Source of the DNA: Takakia lepidozioides | Lineage: Eukaryota > Streptophyta > Takakiopsida > Takakiales > Takakiaceae | Assembly: GCA_030704615.1 (NCBI GenBank) | Contig: CM060734.1 | Coordinates: 63,072,042-63,136,041, forward strand | Length of the DNA stretch: 64,000 nucleotides | Reading direction: 5' to 3' | Shown here: positions 21,633-31,882 of the stretch, in pieces | How the letters are laid out: each line of letters starts with the position of its first letter | Position numbering within the stretch: the first letter of the stretch is position 1 | The notes under the pieces: model-generated | The model's input: only the letters and a program-made list of their open reading frames with translations | The model's database searches: none | Told to the model about the DNA's origin: nothing | Program-made: the position numbers and the translations under genes

Positions 21633-23817
21633 TTATAGTATCTGCCACTCCTTGTGCAGTTCCTTCTCATCTTTCCAAGTCTCTTCATCTTCAGGCATAT
21701 CATTGCCACTTCCAGTCTCATCTTCTTCCTCTTCTACTGGAGGTATTAGTTTGGCTTTACTTCTTGTTACTATCATTGTACTTACTTCTGGTACAACACA
21801 TGGCCTAACCATGTGAGCTGCCACCACTGGGCCCTCATTCACAGGAGCTCTCATCTCATTCTGGTGTCTTATCCAGAATGAACAGGCTGCATGTCCTGGC
21901 TGATTACAATAGTAACATAGCTCTTCACCATTGGGTCCTCGCCCTTGGTCTGTCTTGGATTATTTCTATAATCCTGATTCCCGGGCTGGTAATTCCCCCT
22001 TGGATTACCCTGATAGTTGCCTCTGGAATTTCCTTGGTAATTCCCTCTTGAATTACCTCTCCCTTCCATGCCATTGTTATAACCACCAGACCTACCATAG
22101 TGGTCCTGATCATTGCTTCTTCTTGGCTGGGGCTGCACCTGATGCACCCTCACTTGCCTAGGTTCTCTTGCAGCTGTCCTTCTGTTGTAGTAACAATTCT
22201 CAGTAGAATGGTTATCCATTTTACAGATAGTACAGTGTTTCTCCTTCATGTGGCATTCTGTAGTGGTATGGCCTTCATTCTGGCACTTTGCACACCATAC
22301 ACCCTTCCTCCAATGTGTTGCAGCCTCTGTGGCATACTTCTTCAAGATTTCTTCCAATCTTTTCTCATAGTTATCCCTCTTCAACTTTTCCTTTCTCTTA
22401 CTCTTTCTTTTTAGTTCTTGCTCTTCTTCTTCATCTGACTCATCTTCAGAGTCCTCATCTTCCTTTTTCTCTCTCCTGAGCATTCCCAATTGCTCAATTC
22501 TGTTTGCAGTTTCAAATGCCTCCTCCACTGTATTATGGGGTAACATATCCACTTTCTTCTGCAACTCTGGTCTTAGTCCACTCACAAACCAAGTCTTCTG
22601 TAAACCGGGTGCTGGTACTGCAGCCAGCTTTTTCATCATCAATTCCATCTTCTCCATATACTCTTCAACAGTTTCATGCTTCTTCTGCTTCAGCTGTTGT
22701 AAACTTCCATACACTTCATCCTCAGTTTTACTTGTCCTGAACCTATTTCGAAATGCTGTATTCAAGCCATTCCAGGTTAGGAAATGATTATCAGGGAATC
22801 TTGCATACCATTCACTTGCTTTCTTGATAAGTGAACAAGGAAACAGTCTCATCTTGGCATCATCGCCATTCTCATTGTTCACTATACACATGTGCTCAAA
22901 TTGGCTAATGTGTACATCGGGATCCCCTTTTCCTGAATATATTGGAAAGGGTGGTTTTGCCCGTGTTGGTTGTAACGCCATCTGTGGCCCTACCTTCTGC
23001 CCACTGACAGGTGCTGGCACCCTTGCTGGTGCTGGTCCTTCTGGACCTGTTGTTTTTTGTGGTGGATCTTCCACCAAGTGGTGGCCCTTGAGCACTCCCT
23101 GCTTCTGGGCCCCACGATATTCACAGTATTCCCAGCTTCAGTTGCACTACTACTTCCCACACTCCCTGTCCCCCCAGAGCCAGATCCAGGCAGCCCGCCT
23201 GATCCCCCTGAGCCGACACCTTCGTTGGCCTGTGATCCAAGTGCTCCACTTGATCCAGGTCCAACGGGTTGGGATGTCCTGGTTGTAGTCTCAACCTCAG
23301 CTGTTGGGTCTACTTCTTCATATTCTTCCTCTTCCAATTTCTTCTCTCTGTTTTCATCCTCCAAGTTCTGCCCTTGGGTTTCTTCTTCACTCATGTAACT
23401 CAACTGTAATGGTGTTGGAGAGTCTGAACTCTCCGTTGGCTCTGCCACATCCTCATCTCCTTCTTCATCTTCTGCTTCAGAAACTGGAGTTCCTGCTTTT
23501 GGTGTTCCATGCCAACTCTTATCAAAGATTTCTGTCAAGTCTTTTATCCAAGGATGTACCTCAGATCTTTCACCTCGTGATTGATCTTCTTCCTGTACCA
23601 ATTCCCTTAATCTTTCTTGCAAAGAAACAGAAGGAGTGGCATCCAACTCTAGTTCTTCCGGTATAGGTGATGCACTTTTTGATCTTGATGGTGTGAGAGG
23701 TCCAGATGATTCCCCTATGTCTATTCCTCTCTCCCAAAGATATGGATAATTAGCTTTCAGATAGCTTTCTCTTTTTGATGAATATCTTTGTCGTCTAGCT
23801 TCTCTTTCATCACTCAT
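21633..23817 (-). pseudogene. Gag of element B plus linker to protease
   Basis: Start ATG 23817 (MSDEREARRQRYSSKRES). An acidic, Ser/Gly-rich N-terminal region is followed by the capsid-like part (FPIYSGKGDPDVHISQFEHM, EWYARFPDNHFLTWNGLN, QKTWFVSGLRPELQKKVDML), a Lys/Glu-rich charged stretch, CCHC knuckles CAKCQNEGHTTTEC and CTICKMDNHSTENC, a Gly/Asn/Arg repeat region, and a third variant knuckle CYYCNQPGHAAC. One frame change near 23000-23090 separates the N-terminal part, and one near 21900 precedes the third knuckle. The linker (MIVTRSKAKLIPPVEEEE) leads to the protease without a stop in the conserved frame, so gag and pol look like one polyprotein. Confidence 0.9.
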
Positions 23818-23838
23818 GTCCCATGTCTTTCATTTCTT

Positions 23839-24426
23839 TTAATGTGGCAATAACCAAAACTCTCTTCTGTAATATCTCTCGTATATGCCTGGATTTCTTT
23901 CAAGCTTCAATGCACCCTTGGCTATACTTGAAGTCTCCGTTACCATATAACCATATGGCAAACAAGTCTGAAAAGCTGTTCTTGGTGTGAGTTTGATCCA
24001 CAAAATATCCTTTGGAATCCAATTCTTTACCAGTACAAGCTCTTCATGCATATGAGTATAAACATTCACCTTTCTTTCTTCCCAGCCTTCAAACTCTACT
24101 CGTTTAATGGATAGCAACGCTATCACATAAACTAATGTTGGTAACCAACGTGCTCTTCCTCTACAGGCTACCTGATAAATCTTTATCACTCCTTTCTCCA
24201 GACCCCATTCTGGATCAGCATCATGCACTCGTTTAAGAATATTTTCTTTACATCCGTCTGGCAATTCCAAGAACCTTTGAAAGAATTGTTTGGACAATCT
24301 TTCTTCCTTCGTTCCACAGGGAATTTGATTCACTTCAAATTCTTTAATGGTCCAACCACCATGATCCCACCAGATGCCTGTCACATCTGGTTGTTCATGT
24401 CCCAGGTCCCCAGTATGGTCGCCAAA
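23839..24426 (-). CDS. Leader ORF between primer site and gag, element B
   Basis: Open frame that starts in the LTR (up to 24534) and runs to 23839. The part inside the element reads WWDHGGWTIKEFEVNQIPCG, later KDILWIKLTPRTAFQTCLPY. I do not recognise it. Part of it is conserved in element A (11100-11330) in broken form, but A lacks the second half. It may be a coding leader or an upstream ORF affecting gag translation. Confidence 0.45.
   Translation of the reverse strand, partial: FGDHTGDLGHEQPDVTGIWWDHGGWTIKEFEVNQIPCGTKEERLSKQFFQRFLELPDGCKENILKRVHDADPEWGLEKGVIKIYQVACRGRARWLPTLVYVIALLSIKRVEFEGWEERKVNVYTHMHEELVLVKNWIPKDILWIKLTPRTAFQTCLPYGYMVTETSSIAKGALKLERNPGIYERYYRREFWLLPH
24407..24424 (-). 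other. Primer-binding site candidate, element B
   Basis: Minus strand TGGCGACCATACTGGGGA two bases inside the 5' LTR, identical to element A. The TGG start suits a tRNA CCA end; the tRNA partner is not settled. Confidence 0.5.
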
Positions 24427-25395
24427 TGTCGCGCGGCTTTTACTCACCCATCCCTTCGCTATCCGAGGCGGAAACTCCAAGATAGAAGAGTTGGAAATCT
24501 CTAAGTACTCAGCCCGCGCAGAACAATCAGTCATGACCTACAGCTAGTGTATCATGGGGGTGTTTCCTATTTGTTTCCCTTTCCGCATTCATCTTAGCTA
24601 CCTTACCATTGATAATTAAGTATCAGTTTGCTTCATCAATTTATCGGTTTCCTTCACTCATCCATTCAATCCACAGCTTCACTCAGATCTCTCTACACAG
24701 TGTGATTGTATCGTATAAGTATCAGATTATGATTTATCAGGTATCAGGCCGAAGCCATTGTGTCTCTATTCTCCTCTACAATATCCCTACAGCTTTGCAT
24801 ATAACAAGCATCTACTAATCCTCTTTCTCCTCCTTCATCGTGCTCTCCGATCTCCGCTCCCGCCTGACTCCAAAGTCCTCCCCGAATAATGATCCCCTCT
24901 CATTCCCCGTTCTTCCCTTTATCCTCCTATCCGCGGTTCTAACCGTTTCCCTCTCTAACCGTCGTATGTGAACTAACATGTTCCCTTCACAGGTGTTGTT
25001 CCCCACAGTCGTTCCCTGTCCTACTCTTCGTTCCCTATTATCGTGACAGCTGTGTCAAGCGGTGACTGGCTGTGTTTGGCTGTGTCGGGCTGTGACTGGC
25101 TGTGTGGCTGTGTGTGACGGGCTGTGTGGGCTGTGTCTGCTGTGACGACTGTGACGGCTGTGTGGGCTGTGTGGGCTGTGTGTGTCTGTGGGCTGTGACG
25201 GGCTGTGTGGGCTGTGTGGGCTGTGACGTGTGGCTGTGTGGGCTGTGACTGTTGTGTCGGCTGTGCTATGTAACCCCCCTCTACAGTGCGCTGCTGTCAC
25301 CCCTAAGGTTCCTGTTTGTCTCTCAGTCTGTGCAAAAATTAAGGGTACCCTACAGATCCCGTATAAGTGTCTAAGTCCCCTACAGTCCTCTAACA
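24427..25395 (-). repeat. Element B 5' LTR (969 bp)
   Basis: Borders tgtcgcgcgg and ctctaaca. It should hold the element's promoter; I could not place a convincing TATA box. Confidence 0.95.
25050..25262. repeat. GT-rich tandem repeat in element B 5' LTR
   Basis: Units ggctgtgtgg and gactgtgacg. Longer than the partner in the 3' LTR. Confidence 0.88.
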
Positions 25396-25400
25396 AGGAG
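25396..25400. repeat. Target-site duplication of element B, right copy
   Basis: aggag, matching 12391-12395. It belongs to the ORF3 codons of element C. Confidence 0.92.
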
Positions 25401-27345
25401 TTTGAGGCTAGAATTGCCATTGAGTGTGCAAGCAAGGTAGATGTGGAGGCCAATCTCTGGTTGCAAAAAGAGTTGGAGGACACGAAGGCTGCATTGCAAC
25501 TGACAAAGGGGAATCTGATTGAAGCAAGTCTGGAGCAGAAGAAGTTGCATGAACTACATAAGCAACAACTATACCAGTTGTAGGTGATGCATGGGGCAAA
25601 TTGCAGGAAGTGAAGGTGCTCCATACAGAGTTGGAGGCAGTTCATCAAAAAATGACCATCCAATGCGCCACGCTAACAACTGCTCTGCAGCAAACTGCAA
25701 CAGAAGTTAACAAACAAGCACAGAGGTGTATGATGGTGGAGGCCGAGACAGTGGAGCAAACTCATTGCTGAATTGAAGGCTACTATCCGTCGCAATGAGG
25801 ATACCATCCAACAATACAGTCGGATGGAGGTAGAGAAGGAAAGGTACATCTTGGAGTTGCAGCAAATCCTCACGGGCCAAAAGAATGAACTTTCTGTGGC
25901 TAACAAGGCTTGGAAGGAGGCTAATAATTTGGCTGCTGCCTATGCAGCTCTGGTTGAACCTCATGCAAAGCGCATAGAGAGTTTGCAACAGCAGTTGCAA
26001 ACATATAGACTCAAAGAGGAGGAAGGTCTCAAGGGTGTCACACAAGACTTGGTGGATAAACACCTTATGCAAGTGTGGTTAGCACAAGGGCCGGTAGAAG
26101 GGAAGGCACCAAGGAAGCTCACCCAGGGAGAGATGAATGATCTCAGGCTGCAGGTGCAGAACATTGCCACAACTACTATAGACAATATCTATAGTAAAAT
26201 AGCTGAGTTGCAGGATGATATGGAAGGCCTGCAAACTCAAGTAGATGACTTGAGCTCAAACATTGACAAAAGAGCATTTGTTCCTGAGGACAGGACTCTG
26301 ATTTTTCAGTCTTTATCACCGGAGGTGCAGGACTTACCAACACTATGAGGGACAGTGGCGGCAATATCACAGCCCCCACAGCAGGAGGCTGTGCAGGAGG
26401 TTCACACTGTTGATACCATGGCAACGCAGCAAGCTGAGGTTTGGGGGGATCCTGCTTTCAACCCACCTAAGACACCTGCTGCACGTGAGTATAATCGGGC
26501 TATGATTATGCCCTTCAACCAAATTCCCATTGTCATGGACTCGGCTTGGAAGGAATTCAGTCCTCCACAGTCTTTGGCACATTATTACCAGATCATGCGC
26601 ATTTGGTTGCCACTGGCAACTCGGACCAAGGTTCTTCCGAACAATCGACCCATTGAGGATCATCATTTTGCCAGGTACTGGTCTGAGGCAAGCACCATGT
26701 TGAAGGAATTAATTGCCTTCCAAGTTGTTCATGGATACATTTACACCAAGACCAAGGAGGTATCTAGTTTGGTCATGGGCTGTGGGTTATACTATGCTGC
26801 TTGTTTCATGGCACGTTATCACATTGAGCAGCAGAAGATGCAGTCAAGATTTTTGAGTTATTCTACTGGGGATCATTGGGTGTTACCTTCAGTTCCACCC
26901 CATATGTATCTATATGATGTCAAAGTTATGTTACAGAAGGATTCTCAACTTCGTTCATGGTTTAATTTGGCTTGGAACAACTTGGCCAAAGAAAAATTGG
27001 GTCCTGATGATATTTTCTACAAGGGACATGAAGCCTAGAAATACTTACACTATTCCAAAGTCATTGGCACACCTCTTACCTAAACGGACAAAGAATTCAG
27101 GGAGTTCACTCATTTTGCTTGCAAGAGATTGATGCAAGTAGTACAGTTTAAGCTTCTAGACATGGTGGGCCAACACTGTATGCCACGCAGGATTCCTGAG
27201 TCACCCAAGAAGATCAGACCACCGAAAGGCTGCCGGGGTGAAGATGATTATGATACTACTGGTTCAGTGGAGGGCGATTTTGACATGGCTGATGACTATG
27301 AATTAGCAATGGTGGAAAAAAGACGAAGGGGATCTCCTATACCAC
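25396..27345 (+). pseudogene. ORF3 of element C (divergent copy)
   Basis: Continues the ORF3 reading from 12395 with KEFEARIAIECASKVDVEA, a coiled coil (to about 26280), then EVWGDPAFNPPKTPAAREYN, HYYQIMRIWLPLATRTKVLP, HWVLPSVPPHMYLYDVKVML and DDIFYKGHEA. Stops and frame changes occur near 25580, 25770, 26347 and 27037. Nucleotides differ from A and B at many third positions while the protein stays close, so ORF3 was under selection during the family's history. The Pro/Thr linker is shorter than in A/B. The 3' end (GSPIPQ) joins directly to mid-LTR sequence, a deletion of the tail, polypurine tract and LTR start. Confidence 0.85.
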
Positions 27346-27384
27346 AGTTTTTAGGGGTGACAGGCGCATGCTTTCGGGGTGGTA

Positions 27385-27600
27385 GACAGGCTTACACACT
27401 CAGTCACAGTCTGACACAGTCTGTCACAGCCAGTCATAGCCCAACACAGTCTGACACAGCCAGTCACAGCCCAACACAGTCCGACACAGCCAGTCACAGC
27501 TCGGCACAGTCAACACAGCCCGACACAGCCTCATCACAGCCAGTCACAGTTCGGCACAGTCACAGCTCGACACAGCTTGGCACAGCCCGTCACAGCGTAC
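27385..27600. repeat. Tandem repeat in element C LTR
   Basis: Units of the cacagtctgacacagcc and cagtcacagcc type, the reverse complement of the ggctgtgac arrays. Confidence 0.85.
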
Positions 27601-27745
27601 ATAGGGAACGGATATCATTGACAGGGTATGACTGTGTGGGAACGACATCTGCAGAGGGAACGTGTTACTTCAGGGGTGACAGTTAGTTAGTTAGGTGGTT
27701 AGAACAGCTTGTAGGTAGATTAGGCAGGGAAGCAACAAGAAGGGG

Positions 27746-27760
27746 TGGGGGGGGGGGGGG
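27746..27760. repeat. Poly-G tract
   Basis: A run of about 14 G inside the element C LTR, absent from A and B. Confidence 0.8.
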
Positions 27761-28253
27761 GTTTCTTGGAGAGCGCTTCTGGGTCAGGGGATGGAGGAGA
27801 TGAAGCGGGGAGCAGAAACGGAATCAAGGATGGAGTTTACGGCGAAGATGGGAAGATGACTTGATCCATGCACCCTGTAGAATCATACAAGAGGACAGAT
27901 TAGAGACACCAGGGCTACGGCCTGATATTTGACAGAGATTAATATGATACACATTCCTTACTCACACCGTGTAGAGAGAACTGAGTGAAGCTGTGGAATG
28001 AAAGGTTGATCAACGGAACTTGGTAGATTGCTTAAGCAATCTATTACTCAAATATAAACAATAAGGTAACTTATTGACATGAAGGCAAGAAAGAATACAA
28101 GCAGGAAGCACTACCATGATACACCAGTTGTAGGTCATGACTGATTGTTCTGAGCGGGCTGAGTGTTTAGAGATATCCAACTCTTCTATCTTGGAGTTCC
28201 CTCCTCGGATAGCGAAGGGATGGGTGAGTAAAAGCCGCTCGACAAAAGTACTT

Positions 28254-28790
28254 TCGACCTGTCCTTCCTTGCGCCACTGCGTAAGAAGTAGAGCTAGTGT
28301 ATAGTCTGTGATATCCGCCATAGCTACAAAGCTATAGCTTTGATTGCCTCTCCCGTCAAGACACTGGTTATCCGGAATAATGCCTATTCTTCCGCTCATA
28401 ATCCTCTTAATTTCTTGTTCTTGTTTCTTGAATGGAGTCTCTTGCACAAAATTCACATTGCTGATTGGCCGTTGCCTCATTAGGTAACTTCTCATTTTTA
28501 CCCTAATCTGTTCACATTCCATCTTGGAATGACCACTAGGACTGCATATGTGGCAAAGGTTCCCCGTCTTCTTGTGTGATGGCGCCCGTTATTGCAGTAC
28601 ATGCAATGCGGAGTGCTTTGCCCCATTGGCCACGTGTTTTAATTCAAACACTCTCCCGTCTCCCTCTGTCCGTGTGGCACATCCTCCGAGTTTGACTTCC
28701 AAACTGTATTTACACTTACCGGCCACTTTACTGACGTTAACTCGTGTCCATCTGTCACTAACCTTATGGACTGTGCGACCTGTGTGGGCT
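28254..28790 (-). pseudogene. Pol tail of element D
   Basis: Basic segment with MADITDYTLALLLTQW, matching MEELTDYTLAILLTQW of A. Cys-containing motif near 28540 (SPSGHSKM region) as in the CDPSGLSN segment of A/B. Cut at 28245 by element C. Confidence 0.6.
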
Positions 28791-28915
28791 ATGTTGCTTG
28801 TGTTGGGCTGTGACAGGCTGTGTCAAGATGTGGTAAGCTGTGATATGCTGTAATAGGCTGTGGTGGACTGTGATATGTTGTAATAGACTGTGGTGGGCTG
28901 CGATGGCTGTGTGAA
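28788..28915. repeat. Internal tandem repeat, element D
   Basis: Units gctgtgatatgctgtaatag and similar, more degenerate than in A and B. Confidence 0.75.
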
Positions 28916-29882
28916 CACATGTGTTCTCTGCTATGGCCATACAAATTTGGCTTTATGACAAGTGCTTCATGCTCCGCTGGTGCTACCGGTGAAGTCTGTG
29001 ACTGCATCTGTGTTTCAAGATGCAATTCATGTTGCAATGGTCTATCATGGATACCATTGTATCCCGTCAACTTATTGACATTGACTCTTCCAAGCATCTC
29101 TTTGTTAATGGTTTGTAACATAGTTGTGTTGTTATCATACATCTTCTGTATGACATAAGGTCCTTTCCATGGTGATTTAAGCTTAGAAGCTTTAATCTTT
29201 CCCTTCTTCTGCAACCACAGTACCAAATCACCTGTCTTAAAAGTTTTCAATTTACCCTCATCGAACTGATCCTTCCTCTTCATCTGAATTCTGGTCATGT
29301 TATCTGCTGCATCAGCACATACTTCTTCCACATGATATAGTTCATGTTTTCTTACTTTAATTGAATCCTCCAATTCCATTCTCCTTCCCCATTCAGTTCT
29401 CATGGTAGGTAATAAGAATTCTACTGGAAGTAAAGTTGCAATACCATAAACTAATTGGAATGGTGTATACTTGGTGATAACTTTATACGAAGTCCTATAT
29501 GACCACAAAGCTGTCAACAGCTTTGTATCCCAGTCTGTCATGTTTGCATTGACTATCTTAGCCAAGATAGTGCATAGTATTTTGTTGGTGGCCTCTGCTT
29601 GCCCATTGCCCTGTGGGTAATAGGTTGTACTTTTCCTGTGCACAATCATGAACTCCTTAGTCAATAGTTCAATGGTTTGATTAATGAAATGACTTCCCTG
29701 GTCACTGATAAATTCCAGGGGACAGCCAAATCTTGTGAGAATGTTCTCATATATGAACCTTGCTGTAGACTTAGTTGTGTTGTCCCTCAGAGCCTTAGCT
29801 TCCACCCATTTTGTAGTATAATCAGTGGCTGTGATTATATACTTGTTCTGTGTATTCCTGGCTGGTGGATTAATTGGTCCGG
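28915..29882 (-). CDS. Integrase fragment of element D
   Basis: Open from the truncation point to the tail: YIITATDYTTKWVEAKALRD, FISDQGSHF, YYPQGNGQAEATNKIL (all of the second Asp and Glu motifs), LVYGIATLLPVEFLLP, GDLVLWLQKKGKIKASKLKS, WKGPYVIQKMYDN. The first catalytic Asp lies beyond the break. This copy has an uninterrupted frame although it is the oldest by nesting. Confidence 0.85.
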
Positions 29883-31240
29883 GCAGTTGTGTAATGTGAA
29901 TGCAGGGGAGTGACATTTAAAATTGCTCAGATTCTTCATTTCCACAAGAAAGGGGCTCTGGTACCAGTGCGAAATAGGTGGAGTTATCCCTGCGATTTAT
30001 TTCATCCATGCCTACCAGGCTGTGTCTGAGAAGAAGAACTTGGCCAGGATGAAAACGCTCAAGTGTCTTGCTATTTTATTTCATCCATGCTATGGACGGA
30101 ATTCATCCTTGCCTACAGGTTGTTTCATGGGCACACTGTGATGATACTTTCCCAAGATGAGCTAAGTCGTGACCAGACGTATTTTTCATCCGGAGGATGA
30201 ACGCATTACGTCCATTCTTACTGGATGATGCACAAGAACATTTTCCGTTCGTGGAATGGATGACTTTCATCATTGGCGGTTACCCTAGAAACGCGGGACG
30301 AGGAAGACGAAGGGGAAGATGACGGGGCTCTAAGCAGATGCTGCGAACAGTGGAATTGGCAGGGCATTGTGTCAAGGGCGATTGCATCTACGCTGGGGTG
30401 TTCTGGCTTGCATTAAGGGAAGTGTTAATTAGAGCTGATGTAGAGGATAAGGGCACAGCTTGGTAATCTGTGCAGCAGGGGAAGCGGTGTTGTCTTTGGT
30501 CTGTTTCATTCATAATCTCGTGCTGCTGGAGGATGAGCTTGCGTAGAGAGCTTGCGTGGAGAAGCAGCTTGACGTAATGAACAGTTGCAGATGGGAAGAA
30601 ATGATGAGGGCGGTGGCTCGTGAGTGATGACTTGGGTTATCCAGACGGCAGGGTTCTTAAATGATACATTGCCAGGGAACGACTTGGCATGTGTGCAGCT
30701 GCCATACGGAGGAAGGCGGTGCCGCCATGAACGTTATGATTATCACTTGGCAATTAACTGGAAGATGAGCAGACGGGGGGAATTGGGGGTTTTGGAGTGG
30801 AAGTACAGCGACCAGTTAAGAGAAAGCAGTGCCGCATGGCCTTTATGGATTCTTGCCTGGGAGTGATCTCACGAGGGAAGGATGGCTTAGCGTAGTGTGC
30901 AGCTCTCCCATTTGCTTTGAAATCGTTAAGAATGACATGCGGCAGGCAGAGAGGGTAGTGGCGTGATGACTTGGTGTGTCTTTAAAGGATAGGGTTACTG
31001 TCATGTGTATGGACAGAGCAACAAATCTGACGCGGTAGGGCTTATGTATCGTATCAATCAGTTTGTTTTAGGGAAGGATGGCAGGGATGCGCTGGAGGAT
31101 GGTGGCGTTTAGGCATGGCGGCCTTGTTTATGACGATCAGATGCATGGCGGACCTGTTTGTGACGATCAGATGCGGGTAATTTGCAGTGTTGGGCGGTTA
31201 TCAGGTTTTCGTGAGCTCCTCCGGTGCAGGTTCTTTGCCA
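29883..31240. other. No recognised gene
   Basis: Low-similarity sequence with only short open frames on both strands. One pair of short repeats (catggcgg ... tgacgatcagatgc, 31115-31170). The phrase ttatttcatccatgc recurs at 29998 and 30074. Confidence 0.5.
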
Positions 31241-31249
31241 ATTGCCCCG

Positions 31250-31470
31250 TCTTTAGAACCTCCAGAGGCGGTTAAATGGACAAAAGAAAAAATTAAATAA
31301 CCTGTCGGAGGCGGTTCTTTGATGTTTTCAAAAAACCCGGTTAAGTTCAATTCCGGTTATTAAAGACCTTTGCACATGCGGTTTTTTGAACCGGATCTGG
31401 AAGTTCAATATACTTCATAACCGGTAGATAACCGGCGGTCCTTAAAACGGTTATATTGCGGTCATGTAAA
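31250..31470. repeat. Clustered aaccgg / ggcggtt motifs, possible transposon subterminal region
   Basis: At least eight short motifs of the kind ggcggtt, ccggtt, aaccgg occur in both orientations within 220 bases, for example 31265, 31310, 31350, 31399, 31423. Dense short inverted motifs like this are typical of subterminal regions of plant hAT or CACTA elements. It lies downstream of the hAT gene and may be its 3' end. Confidence 0.4.
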
Positions 31471-31882
31471 TGAACTATTTATAAAATACAAATTTACATA
31501 CATTGAAATGATGAAAATATTAAAAACAAAACTTAAATAAATGCCAAGCATGGATTGACCAGCCATGCAAGATGGTTAGCCCTTGAAACTGGATCATCCA
31601 GATGATCAATAATGGACATCTTAGTTACCAGATTGGTTTCATATAGATTTTTTCATTATGTAGGGTAAGTTATTCAATGATTTGAAGAAATATTACGACA
31701 TCCATCAATACCTTCTTCACATACACTGATTTTTGTATATCCTACACACTCTAGGCAGCTACCATAATCCCATGGCAAGGATTTCATTGTAGAGCCCTTC
31801 TTCTTGCTTCAGATTTCTGTCAAGACAAAGCAGCCAAAAAACCCAATCAGCACATATAATTTTAATATAAATGGATAGATTG

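Larger units (their letters stand above)
12396..25395 (-). mobile_element. Element B: full-length 13-kb Ty3/gypsy retrotransposon
   Basis: LTRs at 12396-13298 and 24427-25395 have TG...CA ends and are flanked by the 5-bp duplication AGGAG. Primer-site candidate, leader ORF, gag, protease, RT, RNase H, integrase, tail, ORF3 and polypurine tract are all in the expected order on the minus strand. The two LTRs differ mostly by indels, chiefly in the tandem array, with very few substitutions, which points to a recent insertion. Even so, RT, integrase and ORF3 contain frame breaks compared with A and D. The element sits in element C ORF3. Confidence 0.95.
25396..28244 (+). mobile_element. Element C, right part: older plus-strand relative split by A and B
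   Basis: Plus-strand ORF3 (25396-27345) followed by a 5'-truncated LTR (27347-28244) that ends agccgctcgaca, the mirror of the A/B LTR border. Its left part continues at 12269-12395 and then presumably beyond the window. Right of it lies minus-strand element D, so C itself is inserted in D. Confidence 0.88.
27347..28244 (+). repeat. Element C 3' LTR, 5'-truncated
   Basis: Starts at ttaggggtgaca (mid U3 of A/B) and ends ctcgaca at 28244. Contains the reverse-complement array (27385-27600) and a G tract. Confidence 0.82.
28245..29882 (-). mobile_element. Element D: pol remnant of the oldest gypsy copy
   Basis: Minus-strand end of pol. Integrase core and GPY/F module run from 29882 to about 28915; tail to 28245. 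Homology to A and B stops at ggattaattggtcc (29882) within the integrase core, so the element is truncated on the right. On the left it is cut by element C. Confidence 0.88.

Noticed and set aside
27385-27600. Possible CRISPR-like array of regularly spaced cacagcc units
   Set aside because: Units are irregular, there are no distinct spacers, and the context is a plant LTR. It is the reverse complement of the family's tandem array.
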